Below are positions 9,142-20,819 of a stretch of DNA of 64,000 nt, piece after piece. The DNA is taken from contig NC_059558.1 of NCBI RefSeq assembly GCF_905220415.1, positions 2,430,501 to 2,494,500 of the forward strand, in the 5' to 3' direction. This DNA is from Colias croceus (taxonomy: Eukaryota > Arthropoda > Insecta > Lepidoptera > Pieridae). The notes below the pieces were generated by a model. It searched no databases. It was not told the DNA's origin and worked only from the letters and a program-made list of their open reading frames with translations. How positions within the stretch are numbered: the first letter of the stretch is position 1; the number at the start of each line of letters is the position of its first letter. The position numbers were made by a program, and so were the translations under genes.

Positions 9142-9532
9142 TTACGAAATATCTGTAGTCTATAGTAACCTTTTCTAGTAACATAAGTCTATGATATTGC
9201 ACGCAACTCATTATTTTGTTCCGTTTGTTTGTGGCACGGTACAATCGATTTGCCTTTATTATTCACTATCAGGTATTCTGAAACAGATAGTCTATTATTA
9301 TAGCGGTACAAATTGTTGTTGGAAATGGATTACACACTTGTCTGTTATTTTTGTTATTCACGTCATACAGGAATGGATATTTGATGTTAGTTTTAATAGC
9401 TGAAGGAAAGGTGGCTTATACATATTATACAGTGTGGAAATTTTCGATGGACCTTGGAGGAAAAGTACTTGAAATACGGAAGATAGCTTTGCTGATAGGA
9501 AAGAATGTTTTTAAAAGGAAATAGAACTGCAT

Positions 9533-9740
9533 TTTATTTTTTATTTTATTTTATTAAGGCTCATTAGCAGCTGTACATCGATTGTTTTACATAAAAATAC
9601 ACAAAAAATATAGGACATGACGGACAACTAATAAAAAACTGCACTATAAAAATTCGTTACATTAAAAAAAATAATATGTATACACATTAAAAGATTTCCG
9701 AAAATGCTTCGGCCGAGAATCGAACTGTTGTTTTATAATT
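9533..9740 (-). mobile_element. 5'-truncated tRNA-derived SINE with (TAAAA)n tail
   Basis: Read on the minus strand, a B-box-like GTTCGATTCTCGGCC begins the element and the end is GAGCCTTAATAAAATAAAAT, a simple A-rich tail. No duplication of the target was identified. Confidence 0.45.
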
Positions 9741-10020
9741 ATCTTATATTATTATATCGCACATTGTTTTATTTATTACTTTATTAGCTTTTCACCTGCG
9801 ACTACGCCCGTGTAGCAAAGAAAAATTCCCCTGGGAATTAAATGTTTCATCCCGGTAAACTAACTTACTTCACAGCCTACAAATTACTCTATCTCTAGAT
9901 AGAATCAGTCATAGCATAAAATTCCTCCGTTTTCACGTGAAAGAAAGACAAAAAACTCACTTTCACTAGATAACAAAGAGATGTCTCTTAGCAACAAATA
10001 ATTCATTTAAAATTCTATAC

Positions 10021-11597
10021 ATTACTGCCAGTGGCGTAGCTATCATATGGCCAGGTGGTGCAGTGCACCAGGGCCCCGGAGCTTAGGGGGCCCTCAAACC
10101 TCAGCTTTGAAAAAAAAAATATATTTTGGATCAGCGATAAGCTCACGTGCTTGACGGTAGTGAGACCAATTCGCCAATTCCACCCATCAACTTTTTAATG
10201 AAACTTTCATTCGCTCTTGCCTTGCATGAGTTCTCATTTATGATATTTGTGGCGATGTTTTCAACTTTCTGGGGTCTGGGACGTACTACAATAGTTGACG
10301 CTAGGTGTGTCGCTGACTGTTGTAATTCGTAATTCCCTACTACCAGCCTTATTTCATCAAGTATCACCACTAATGCTATGATTTCTATTCCGCACATCCA
10401 TCCATCTGGCACCAAAATTCTGCTAGAACTCATTTTCGCTAAAAAAAATTCCGATGACAAAATATGTATTCGATACCGGTTGCACCACAACGGTAACCGT
10501 ATAATCTATGATAGCTCTCAACATGATCCACAACAAAAAATAACAACGTTATTCTAAACTCAAATTCAAATTGACAAATGAGCTACTTCACGGAAAAAAA
10601 GAAACAGTAAATATCGCAGTGAAAACTGCTTAAACAACGGGGTACCCACTTCATTTTACAGTGGAACACAGAATTTTCCTGTCCAAACTGAGATTTTAAC
10701 AGTTACACTGGATTGTTTACAGTTCGATACACTAAATTCATCTATGTTTCCAGTAAAATAGTGTTCAACTGTCAAAATTAGATGACATCACCGATTTTCA
10801 TACTGTTCGCAGCAGCAACGGTTACAGTGTTACAGTATTAACTACCCTCTTAAACACCGAACGGCCTGTGATCAGTTTCAGAAGAAATATTGCGATATAA
10901 TTGGACCCAATTTCTCGCTCTAATTTCTTAATGTATATATCATCTGATTCTCCCTCAATTGATGGAGACGTGGTCTATTTGCCAGCTTTGCAAAGAAATT
11001 ATAACAAAATTTGGCGTGCTCGAATGTGACCTTACGGAAGTGTATGGCGATATAGCGATGCTACTGTTTCATACAATTCCTGTTACTTCCGCGGCAGCAG
11101 AAAGATCTTTCAGTAAACTGAAGATTATAAAAAATTATTTAAGAAACAGCATTCAACAAGATCGCCTACGACATTTATCGTTAATTGCAATAGAAAATGA
11201 GGCGGCATCAAACTTGGATTTGAGTGAAATTATAGACGAATTCGCAAAAATTAAAGCGCGCAAGAGATTGTGAATTCTGTTAAAAATCGTTTTTTCCATT
11301 AATTAATCTCATCTGTATAATAAATATTCTATATTGTCATGTGCATCGTTGTTTATTTATTCCCTTTTTCTTCTATTAAACCTTCTATTAAACACATGGA
11401 GAGTCTAATAGAGACGACGTATGGATTTAGCCTACTAGAGATAAGTTCACTTACTGTTTTTTTTTCTTATTCTTATCAATAATTTTGAAGGCAAATAATA
11501 GAAGTTCAAACTACGCGGAAAGAGGGGAGGAGGAGGGCCCGATTCTTTCCCTATGCACCAGGGCCCTTGTCCCCCTAGCTACGCCACTGATTACTGC
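10021..11597 (+). mobile_element. hAT-superfamily transposon, internally degraded
   Basis: The element proper is 10029-11589 (1561 bp). Terminal inverted repeats begin CAGTGGCGTAGCTA on both sides, and the identical 8-bp duplication ATTACTGC lies at 10021-10028 and 11590-11597, the size expected for hAT. The 3' half encodes a hAT dimerisation domain (see 10959-11273); no complete catalytic domain is open. Subterminal GC-rich sequence (GCACCAGGGCCC) is shared between the ends. Confidence 0.88.
10959..11273 (+). pseudogene. hAT transposase C-terminal dimerisation domain fragment
   Basis: 104 codons with the hATC signature: a hydrophobic YGDIAMLLFHTIPVTSAAAE block followed by ERSFSKLKIIKNYLR and a helix with RLRHLSLIAIEN. 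This part mediates dimerisation in active hAT transposases. Upstream sequence in the element has stops in all frames, so the N-terminal DNA-binding and catalytic regions are lost or decayed. The Met used as start is not a natural one. Confidence 0.8.
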
Positions 11598-12000
11598 CAC
11601 GAGTTTGGGCAAAAACAGAAGGTTTTAATTAAATTATCCTCTTTACATGAGTTACCGCAAGCGCTGCTTTCCGAAAAACTTTACTAATTCCAGATTCCTG
11701 AACGTATATATTCGTTGCGGTTTCTCCTTAAATCTAAATTGTTTGAAAATTTTGGGACGCTATTTATGGTTGTAAGAAATCTTCTTTGGAACGGGCTTTT
11801 TAGGAGTGTATTTCTTAAATGGGCTTCTGCCCTAAACTTTAACTTCTGTTAAATTGAACCAACATTGTAGAAAGATTCATGCATATAACGCAAAAAATCT
11901 ATTAATGAAATACTGTCAAGTTATTTGTGTAAACATTTTTTATGCACCAGGCGCGTCGCATGGTGTTAAGCAAGTTAATTGAAATAAAAATTTGTAATTA

Positions 12001-12171
12001 AATAAAAAAAAGACGTGTAGGGGACTGCCGCGGTAAAGCTATAATTGCATAGCATACCTTCAAGCCACACCTCCGCCCGTCGGAGTGGGGAGCGTGAGGT
12101 TTTTCGTTACGCAATTTCTGGATTCGGTCCCCGCGCTCAAGGTCCGTGATAGAAGCTATGCAATAGCTTAA
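12001..12171 (-). repeat. Unclassified ~175-bp dispersed repeat, copy 1
   Basis: On the minus strand it starts TTAAGCTATTGCATAGCTTC and ends ACACGTCTTTTTTT, a pol III-terminator-like T run. Other copies: 48858-49025 (+) and 52232-52411 (-). It contains a CTCCGACGGGCGGAG hairpin. Confidence 0.7.
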
Positions 12172-12574
12172 TAAAATTAGATGCAATTGAAATTAGACAT
12201 AGACATAACAAAATTACGGCATATTGACGAAGTTTGTTTGCTGTAAGAACTCTTACATTCCACAAATACTGCTCAGCATAATATTTCAGACCGATTTTTA
12301 GATTATATAAAGCGCTACAGTCATTTCTTTTTGATGCCAGGCAAAACACATAGGTACTTAACAGCTAATAACACCCAAAATTTTCAACTCGCATTATAAT
12401 AGTTCTTATTGAAGTACATATCGCCGGAAGATCTAAACCAAAATAGCACATAAACGGAGAATATAATGGACTAAAACCTAAACTAAATGCGCATTAGTAC
12501 CTATTTGTAAAGAAGATAATACAAGTAATATCATGCTAGAGTATGTAAATGTTTGTATTTGGTTATATTATGTA

Positions 12575-13017
12575 CTAGCTTCCGCCCGCGACTCCGTCCG
12601 CGTGGAAAAATTACGATTTATTTTATTAACCGACTTCAAAAAAAAGGAGGAGGTTATCAATTCGGCCGGTATATTTTTTTTTTTTTTTATGTATGTACAC
12701 CGATTACTCCGAGGTTTCTGAACCGATTTACGTGATTCTTTTTTTGTTCGATGCGGGATGGTGTCGAATTGGTCCCATAAAAATTTTATTCGGATAGGCC
12801 CAGTAGTTTTTTATTTTATGAGCATTTTTGTCTGTAGGTATTTGTAAATTTTGCAAGTGCAAGTTTGAAGTCGGTTGTTTTTAACGCAGTTATCACTTGT
12901 TTTATACGTATTTTTCCGGGATAAAAAGTATCCTATTTTATGCCCAGGATAATAAGGTATAATTATACCAAGTTTCATCGAAATCGCACCGTTAGTTTTC
13001 ACGTGATGCCTGAACAT

Positions 13018-13050
<33 letters not shown>

Positions 13051-13167
13051 ATGTTTTTATCACATATTTGGGCTTGGTATCGATCCAGTAACACCCTCTG
13101 CTATTTATTTTATCAATATTTTCAATGTACAGAATTGACCCTTCTACAGATTTATTATATGTATAGA
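12575..13167 (-). mobile_element. Helitron-like element, H6, interrupted by a nested MITE
   Basis: 3' end CTAGCTTCCGCCCGCGACTC at the low side (read as complement) and H6 start at 13167. The inner part carries a (GACA)n run at 13018-13047. A 249-bp foreign repeat lies inside at 12628-12876. Confidence 0.7.
12628..12876 (+). mobile_element. Nested MITE with AACCGACTTCAAA termini
   Basis: Inverted termini AACCGACTTCAAA and TTTGAAGTCGGTT bracket a non-coding body containing GAACCGATTTACGTGATTC and an internal poly-T; it splits the surrounding H6 element, so it inserted later. Confidence 0.65.
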
Positions 13168-15045
13168 TTGTAAGACATAGATTATATATTTGTAAAGAGA
13201 TGATCAGGTTCTTTTGCAGTGGAATGAATAAATATTTCCTTTATTGTGTCTGTTATAATTATGAACGCAGAAGAAGGTTCGCCTGAACGAAAATATTTAA
13301 AACATTTTCTGGGAAAATTTCGGCTAGTAGATAATAATATGACTTTTTCATTGTAATGTACCATTTTGTTGGTTGACGTCCAGTTAATTTAGAAAATTGT
13401 TGATGTTCTAGTTCCATTCGAGAACTCATGTTTTAATCAACAAAAAGTGCAATCGCTCTGCCAGACAATAAATTTCCGTAGTTTTTGTTAGAAAAACCGA
13501 AAAATCAGTAAGTACTTTTAGATTGAGAAATTGTATAATATGACATTGAGATATATAATTATCAACGTATCCACAAAACAGTTATTTAGACTATTTTAAT
13601 CTAATGAAATCCCCTATACCAAAGATGCGATTGGATAACAAAGATGCGTTCTTTGTTATTCCCAAAATGAATATTTTACCCATTTCATACGTTTTTTAAT
13701 CCTCTGTAATATAGCCTGCATCCTACCTTTTGTAAGTGGACTATCCATCAAAAAAAATCATTTTCAATTCGCACCAGTAATTCTTCAGAAAGAACATACC
13801 AATTCTTAAAAGGATTATAATTCTGAAAAATAAAACTGAAGTAGGTTTGAAATGTTTAATGTGTTGTGGGACACCAGCTGCTCTGTCCTTGATAAAATAA
13901 ATATAAAAGATAGATATAAAACTGTATCTCTCCAGTGCAGTATAAAAACAACTTATATAGGACATAAATCAAATTTAAAACAACTCTAAGTTGTTGTTAC
14001 GTTGTACAGTTTGGAAGCGATAGTTGTTAAGTGGAGAAGTTAAAACTAGATGATAACTCGGCTTTATTGCAAAGTTTCAATGTTTCTTATATTTGTTTTA
14101 ATTAGACTTTAGTTTTTAAGTCTGTAAGATGAAATAAAATGAATTCAATATTTGATTTTAAAGTTTGGCTTCATCTGTATTTTAGTAAACATACTATTAT
14201 TTTTTAGTCATTAATTATAGTAAACTAATGTTTTTAGTGGGTTATTTCATATTTGATACACTTTTAGGTAGAAACGTTAATTTGATGATATTTTAGTTAT
14301 TTTTTAAATGTGTCTGGTAAGATGAGAACCATGAAAACTGTCCGGCTCTTGAGGTAACATCTTTTTATACGTCCCCAAGTAACATATTATATAAAATTTA
14401 GCTTTTAAAGTACCTATGCCTGCCAAAGTAACCACAACCCAGACTTGATAATCGCTAGTCGTTCTTAACTGTATCGGAGACATATACAGAGAAATTTTCA
14501 ACTTTCCTAAAGAAAGGAAAGTCTGGCCGTCATGACCTAATATAATCTTGATCTAATTGTTTAAGCGTGATTTTTAAACTTCATTAATTTTTAACGAAGT
14601 TATATAAAAAACTTTACTTAGAGACAGAATTTTATATTTTTTATTATATAAGTACAAATAACTAAAGAAATAAAAGGCCAGCAACATTTATTGTCAACAG
14701 TTAACATCATTCCCGTAATGCAACAAGAATTGTCTTGTTTTATTTTGCGAAAGAATTTTGCTAAATTGCTCTCTTTTATGTGACATATTGTAGAACATTC
14801 TAATAATACTACCATCAATTATTTCGCTGTTTCAGCGTGAAAATACAATATAATATATGACAACAGTAATCTCAAGTCAAATACTGTCACGCAGTTATTA
14901 TTATCTTGTTGTTATTATCTTGTGAAATACCGTCGTTCATTCCTCGTTCGTGCATTCATTCCTCTATAAAAATAAAACTTTGTTTGTTAAAACATAAATC
15001 ATAAAGTATTAGTCTAAATACCAATAACTACAAAAACAGCTCTTA
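13168..15045. other. Intergenic, no gene seen
   Basis: About 1.9 kb of AT-rich DNA. Short open frames here lack recognisable domains, codon bias or splice context. Confidence 0.5.
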
Positions 15046-15235
15046 TCACTACATAGTATAAAATAAAGTCGCTTTCTCTGTCCCTATGTCCCTTTAAGTA
15101 TGCTTATTGCTTAAATTTTAAAACTACGCAACGGATTTTGATGCGGTTTTTTTAATAGATAGAGTGATTTTCGAGGAAGGTATAAAATTTATTACATTTT
15201 AGACAAAGCGGACGAAGCCGTGGACGGAATGTTAG
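15046..15235 (+). mobile_element. Helitron-like element, H5, diverged
   Basis: Starts TCACTACATAGTATAAAATA, includes AGTCGCTTTCTCTGTCCC, and ends in a mutated GACGAAGCCGTGGACGG ... TTAG|T. Confidence 0.6.
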
Positions 15236-15869
15236 TCATCGATAAATTAAAAAATATGTTAACTTTTACGTTTTAAAAAGTAACAATAGGTAGAACTGAC
15301 GGATTATCAGAAAGTTTGAAAATAACTATCGACTTTGTTTTTAATTTATTTCTGTATATAAGTTTCAGCTTGGTTTTAATTATGACACAATCAACGCTTG
15401 AGCTCGTGCCACAATGCTAATAAAGAAAATATTAAACAGACTATAAAGGCACAGATAATATAATACATAGAGAGTACAGACAAAGGTATTGAAAAGTTAT
15501 TATGCGAAGAATTAAGAGCGCTCTTGCAGTTTTTCAAACCAATTTGTATAATGTTTTATTTTCATCAAGCTTCCGAGAAATTCTATTTTCTCTTCTTTAA
15601 AAATATACTTATTTCTTTGTCTTATTTTATAGACTGGTTAACAAGATATTGGTTTGCTATTGGTTTGGTTTGATATTGGTTTGGTTTGGTTATAATTTTC
15701 CTTATAATATTGTAATATGGGTGCATATGGTGGTATATATGGTGCATACCCTTATAAATATGGGTGCAAAAGTCAATTCAGAACCGTTGAAAATGTGTTT
15801 ATTAACATTTTATTTATTTTCAGCACATACCGATATTACATTCAAAATTATATAGCCCATCAATTTATA
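15236..15869. other. Intergenic; GGTTT-rich simple sequence
   Basis: No gene. Around 15647-15692 there is an imperfect TTGGTTTGGTTTG / GATATTGG repeat. Confidence 0.45.
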
Positions 15870-16053
15870 CTAGCTTACCGCCCGCGGCTTTACCCGCTTT
15901 GTCTAAAACCTAATAAATTATATATATAAACCTTCCTCTTGAATCACTCTATCTAATAAAAAACCGTATTAAAATCCGTTGCGTAGTTTTAAAGATTTAA
16001 GCATACAAAGGGACAGAGAAAGCGACTTTGTTTTATACTACCTATTGTAGTGA
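15870..16053 (-). mobile_element. Helitron-like element, H5
   Basis: Complement of TCACTACAAT... at 16053 to CTAG at 15870, with the GGGTAAAGCCGCGGGCGG hairpin end. Confidence 0.65.
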
Positions 16054-16401
16054 TGAAGTATTTAATTAATATTTTCTGTCTTCCTTTCTTTAGTAACTCG
16101 GAAACGGGAAGTCGGTAAGTGAAAAACACTAGGCTTCATAGACAAGTTTATTCGCTAGCTTAATGTTATCTTATCTATAAGTAGAATTAAAGGCTTATAG
16201 GATTAGAGAGAAAGAATAGAAACTACACTTGTATTTGTAAATATATTACACTAATTCCTAAACCAAATGTTTGTAGTTGCGTTGCAATAGATACAATACA
16301 ATAGATAGGTAGAGCTAGAAAAATGCTTGTGAGATTATCATAATTATATTATAATAAATATATATAAATAGATTATATAAGAGAAGTATGCTTATTAAAG
16401 A

Positions 16402-16713
16402 CTAGCTTCCGCCCGCGACTCCGTCCGTGCGGAAAAATTAAGATTTGCTTTTTTTCTACGTATTTTTCCGGGATAATAAGTATCCTATTTTATGCCCAGG
16501 ATAATAAGGTATAATTATACCAAGTTTCATCGAAATCGAACCGTTAGTTTTCACGTGATGCCTGAACATACAGACAGACAGACAGACAGACAAAAATTTT
16601 TTTAATCACATATTTGGTGGTATCGATCCAGTAATATCCCCTGCTATTTATTTTTTCAATATTTTCAATGTACAGAATTGACCCTTCTACAGATTTATTA
16701 TAATATGTATAGA
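16402..16713 (-). mobile_element. Helitron-like element, H6
   Basis: CTAGCTTCCGCCCGCGACTC at the low end; (GACA)n microsatellite at ~16569-16592; TCTATACATAT start at 16713. Confidence 0.65.
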
Positions 16714-16783
16714 TGACCAATCCCTTTTTAAAGTCTGAACCAAAAGTGGAAATAGGATTTGAAATAATGTTAAGGTTTTTATA

Positions 16784-16976
16784 CTAGCTTTCCGCCCGCT
16801 TGTTCGCCCGTGTAGCCGAAGAAAATACACATTGTTCCTGTAGATTTCCGGGATAAATACTATCCAATGTCCTTTTTCTGGTAAGTCTTATCAAACTATC
16901 ACAGTACCTTTCATTCAAATCATGGAGAAGAGACAGACAGACTTACTTTCGCATTTAAAATTAATATTAGTAGGAA
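16784..16976 (-). mobile_element. Helitron-like element, H2-like
   Basis: CTAGCTTTCCGCCCGC end at the low side and ACTTACTTTCGCATTT near the other. The segment 17000-17075 repeats its 5' portion, so a local partial duplication has occurred. Confidence 0.55.
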
Positions 16977-17348
16977 CTAGTATAGTATTATAATATTATC
17001 TAGTAACTAGTTAGGCGTGAAGAAGAGACAAACAGACAGACTTACTTTCGCATTTAAAAATATTAGTAGGAACTAGTATAGTATTATATTATCTGTGGTA
17101 CGGATATTTATCCATTACTATCTTCGTTTTATCTCAAAAACGTCTTATTGATATCAATACTTTACAAACTACACCACTTCAGAGCTTTTATATGCCCTAG
17201 AAAATATTTATTCGCCACTCAAAATTTATAAGAGAAAATAAATCAACCTTGAGGAGTCTAAGTGCTTTCTAATATCGATTTTATATAAATGTTCTTCGAG
17301 TTCAAGAACATATTATTTATATGTTATCTATACTTAATATCTATCTTC

Positions 17349-17532
17349 TCTTAATTTATATAAATCTCGTGTCACAATGTTTGTCCTCAATGGACTCCTA
17401 AACCACTTAACCGATTATAATAAAATTCGCACACCATGTGCAGTTCGATCCAACTTGAGAGATAGGATAGTTTAAACTTTAAATCTCAAATCGTTTTAGA
17501 GAAAGCGGGCGAAGCCGCGGGCGGTAAGCTAG
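17349..17532 (+). mobile_element. Helitron-like element, H7
   Basis: TCTTAATTTATATAAATCTC start, CGTGTCACAATGTTTGTCC body, end GCGGGCGGTAAGCTAG|T. Copies at 60952-61116 (+) and 57028-57194 (-). Confidence 0.65.
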
Positions 17533-17534
17533 TA

Positions 17535-17713
17535 TTATTATAAAGCTGAAGAGTTTGTTTGTGCGTTAATCTCAGGAGCTACTGGTCCGATTTGAAAAAA
17601 TCTTTCGGTGTTAGATAGCCTATTTATTGAGGAAGGCTATAAGCTATATATCATCATGCTAAGACCAACAGCAGCGGAACACTGCAGGTAAAACCGTAGG
17701 GCACAGCTACTGT
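17535..17713 (+). mobile_element. Helitron-like element, H1, end decayed
   Basis: Follows H7 directly. TATTATTATAAAGCTGAAGA start and H1 body; the 3' end reads GCACAGCTACTG, so the CTAG is mutated. Confidence 0.55.
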
Positions 17714-17744
17714 AATATAGATATTTAGATTCTATATGAAGCGT

Positions 17745-18066
17745 ATTGACTGAAATAAAAATAAAATAAGCCTTTATTACTGTTAAATTTTACAATAGTT
17801 AAAACTTTAGTCTTACTTTAATCTTTTACAATAATATTTACAATTTTTTTAAACAATTACTTTTTTCTATCAATGGGTTTCAATAGTTAACAGTTTGTCT
17901 TTCGACAAAGGCCTCCTCTAAAGACTTCCATCTCTCTCTATCTCTCGCAGTTCGCATCCACTCTGAGCCGGCCACTTTTTTCAGATCGTCTTCCCAACGT
18001 TTCATTTGACGTCCTTTACTTCTTTTCCCATTCCTGGGATACCACTACCACATTGACTGAAATAAA
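17745..18066 (-). mobile_element. 5'-truncated non-LTR retrotransposon with 15-bp target-site duplication
   Basis: Identical direct repeats ATTGACTGAAATAAA at 17745-17759 and 18052-18066 enclose 292 bp. On the minus strand the first ~165 bp encode the C-terminal end of a LINE-type ORF2 (RWEDDLKKVAGSEWMRTARD, then RERWKSLEEAFVERQ and a stop), followed by a short 3' UTR. Confidence 0.8.
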
Positions 18067-18191
18067 CCAGCGTAATTATTTTTACATTAGCTTAATTGGA
18101 GGAAAAGAAAGAGGAAAGTTGAGGCCTAAGTTTTTTTGGGAGAGAAAGATTGGATTAGATTCTTTGATTGAAGTAATCTTTTGTTAACTTA

Positions 18192-18345
18192 TCACTATAT
18201 TATAGTATAAACAAAGTCCTTTACTGCTGTATGTCTGTCTGTCTTTATGTACTTATGCTTATTGAATAGATCTTTAAAACTACGCAACAGATTTTTATGC
18301 TTTTTGTTTAATAGATAGAGTGATTATCGAGAAATGTTTTAGCTT
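18192..18345 (+). mobile_element. Helitron-like fragment, H5
   Basis: TCACTATATTATAGTATAAA start and ACTACGCAACAGATTTTTAT; lacks a recognisable 3' end. Confidence 0.45.
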
Positions 18346-18389
18346 ATAATATGCTTAGTTTAACTAAGCCACAAGTGGACAGCTATTTT

Positions 18390-18597
18390 CACAAAACAAC
18401 CCGCATAGTTCCCGTTCCCGTGAGATTTCCGGGATAAAACCTATCCTATTTCCCGGGGTAAAAAGTAGCCTATGTCCTTTCTCGGGTATCAAAACATCTC
18501 TATACCAAATTTCATGCAAATTGGTTCAGTAGTTAAGGCGTGATTGAGTAACAGACAGACAGACAGAGTTACTTTCGCATTTATAATATTAGTATCA
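18390..18597 (-). mobile_element. Helitron-like element, H2 start joined to an H3-like 3' half, 3' terminus decayed
   Basis: GAGTTACTTTCGCATTT at the high end; CCCGCATAGTTCCCGTTCCC in the middle; the terminal hairpin and CTAG are lost. Confidence 0.55.
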
Positions 18598-18607
18598 ATA
18601 GCCTTTT

Positions 18608-19261
18608 ATAATACCTAGTGTTGCCCAAATGCAAGAACAAGACGAGACTTAGCCAGTCTTGGTCTTGGTCTTGCGCCAATACATCTGGTCTTGGTCTTGG
18701 TCTTGGTCTTGCGCCAATACACCTGGTCTTGGTCTTGGTCTTGGTCTTGCGCTCCCAGTCTTGGTCTTGGTCTTGGTCTTGCAGCAAGAGTCTTGCAAGT
18801 CTTGCAAGTCTTGCAATTACCTATTAGTCTATTACTATTTATTAAAGTTTACTTTAAATCTTAGAAAAACGTATTAGAATTGGAACATTGTGAGCTTGAA
18901 TTAACATAGCCATAGTAAAGATCAAGCAGATTAATAAATAACTAGTAATGCGCATAGGTCCAGTTTCTCATATTCTTTGATACAGTTTTTTGCGTCTCAT
19001 AGAATTCCTAAGCGTACCTACCTAGTTATACACCGAACTGTTACACCTAACTGCTCAGTGAAATAGCGCTAAGTCCTAGCTGCAAGACGCAAGAGTCTTG
19101 CAGGCTATGTCTTGTTCTTGCTCAAGTCTTGCACGGTCAGTCTTGGTCTTGGTCTTGCTAAAAATACGCGGTCTTGTTCTTGGTCTTGGTCTTGCAAAAA
19201 CGCAAGACGCAAGACCAAGACTGCAAGACCAAGACTGAATTTGGGCAACACTAATAATACC
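18608..19261 (+). mobile_element. hAT-type non-autonomous element built of inverted GGTCTT repeats
   Basis: The element proper is 18616-19253 (638 bp). Termini TAGTGTTGCCCAAAT and complement; 8-bp duplication ATAATACC at 18608-18615 and 19254-19261. Both ends carry arrays of the hexamer GGTCTT (18654-18783; 19138-19190) plus CTTGCAAGT-type repeats and, near 19200-19236, the complementary AAGACC. ORFs of repeated Gln-Asp, Ser-Trp or Gly-Leu are repeat artefacts. Confidence 0.85.
18654..18783 (+). repeat. GGTCTT hexamer array with GCGCCAATACAYCT spacers
   Basis: Runs of 2-4 hexamers separated by TGCGCCAATACATCT / TGCGCCAATACACCT / TGCGCTCCCA, giving a higher-order repeat of about 43 bp. Confidence 0.85.
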
Positions 19262-20135
19262 CAAAACTGCTAAGCTCTCGTGAATTTACACCAAAACTGT
19301 GCAAATGTGAAGTTATCAAATTCACAATTTTATTAATCCTATCACGATAATTTACTGCTTCATTAATAATATGCTATTTTCGTGTCTGTAATGAAGCCCG
19401 TACAGGCTATATTGCATCGCTGCTATTAATAATGGTGTTAGTATTGATCGTGTATATCTAAAGGAACTTCAATTCTAAATTATACTCGTAGTAACGTTTC
19501 AGGTATTTTTATACTTGAGAATATAATATTAGATACTAATAGGATATGTGAAGTAATCTTGTACTTTTGACGAAAATTACGCGAACGTATAAAATTTGAC
19601 ACACAAAATTTTTATAGAGAAAATATTATGTTGAATGTGTTTATTTTTAATAATTCCTGATAAATAGAGATGGAATGCAGAATGTGTGTGTTTTTATAAT
19701 AATGTCTAATAAATATATTTGCTCAATAAAATAACCTTTTATTAAACAAACAAACGCCTATATTATACTCTTTAATTTACATTTATGATCGATTTTTTGC
19801 GATGATTCGACCGCTAAAGGTAGTTACTACCTACTTACTAGTTAGTGGTTACCAATAGTTAAGAAAATATTATTTTATTATATTTATTGCATAGATTTTA
19901 AATGATATACATACGTCGCATTCTAATATAGCTATTCATGTATCAATTTAATAGCCTTTTTGTTAATAAATTTAGCACAAGTAAAATGTCATTCTTGTTT
20001 CGCTTAGGACTTGATTGATGATGCAAATTCCATTCTTATATTGTCGGGAAATAAAATGTGAAATACGATTTTTAACCTCGGTTGACGCGATCCTAAAAAG
20101 AGATAATTTTCTATACTAACTTATTTTTAATCTGT
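19262..20135. other. Intergenic, no gene seen
   Basis: AT-rich, no ORF above background and no repeat recognised. Confidence 0.5.
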
Positions 20136-20345
20136 AATCATCTCTACTTAATATTAATGCGAAAGTAACTCTGTCTGTCTGTCAGTTTGTCTCTTCTTCA
20201 CACTTAAACTACTGAACAGACTTGGATGAAATTTGAAACTAAAAATATGGATACAGACGTGAAACAGGTCGTAGTTGGTTTATCTGGGAAATACCAGGGG
20301 AAGGGAAACAATACGGGTTTTTACCATGATAAGGCGACAAAACTG
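20136..20345 (+). mobile_element. Degraded Helitron-like element (H2-like)
   Basis: ATGCGAAAGTAACTCTGTCTG-like start and ACTACTGAACAGACTTGGAT-type body; no recognisable 3' hairpin. Confidence 0.4.
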
Positions 20346-20640
20346 CGTTTGGAAAGTTAGTGACATATTTGTAAACTAAGCTTATAAAGCTAATTCACAA
20401 AAAGCTCAAATCACACATAAAGCTAAATTTTCACAAAAAGCTCAGATCACATGGAGATCTTAATGTTTACTATAATTTATTTTATAACCAAAAACTAAAT
20501 ATGAACTAAACTATGTGCTCTTAAACTTCTTACATTTATTTATTTCCAGTCTTATATGTATATCTACACTGAAACTAGCCCGTCCGTAGATCCCAAGATA
20601 CGTTCAAATAAACAAACTCGTCACCTTATATTATTAGTAA

Positions 20641-20819
20641 CTAGCTTACCGCTCGCGGCTTCGCCCGCTTTGTCCTGTTAAAATTTAATAAATTATATAC
20701 TAAAACCTTCGTCTTGAATCACTCTATGATCTATATATAAAAAAATCGCATCAAATCCGTTGCGTAGTTTTAAAAAGACATAGGGACAGAGAAAGCGACT
20801 TTTTTATACTATGTAGTGA
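20641..20819 (-). mobile_element. Helitron-like element, H5
   Basis: CTAGCTTACCGCTCGCGGCT at the low end to the complement of TCACTACATAG at 20819. Confidence 0.65.

Noticed and set aside
10143..10490. 115-codon minus-strand frame in the hAT element
   Set aside because: No similarity to transposase domains that I can recognise, and antisense to the decayed transposase region.
13018..13050. (GACA)n run considered as an independent microsatellite locus
   Set aside because: It is a fixed internal part of H6 elements, also at 16569, 39706 and 57619.
18581..18877. Several frames encoding Asp-Gln, Ser-Trp or Gly-Leu repeats
   Set aside because: Products of the GGTCTT array in the hAT-type MITE; open in many frames.
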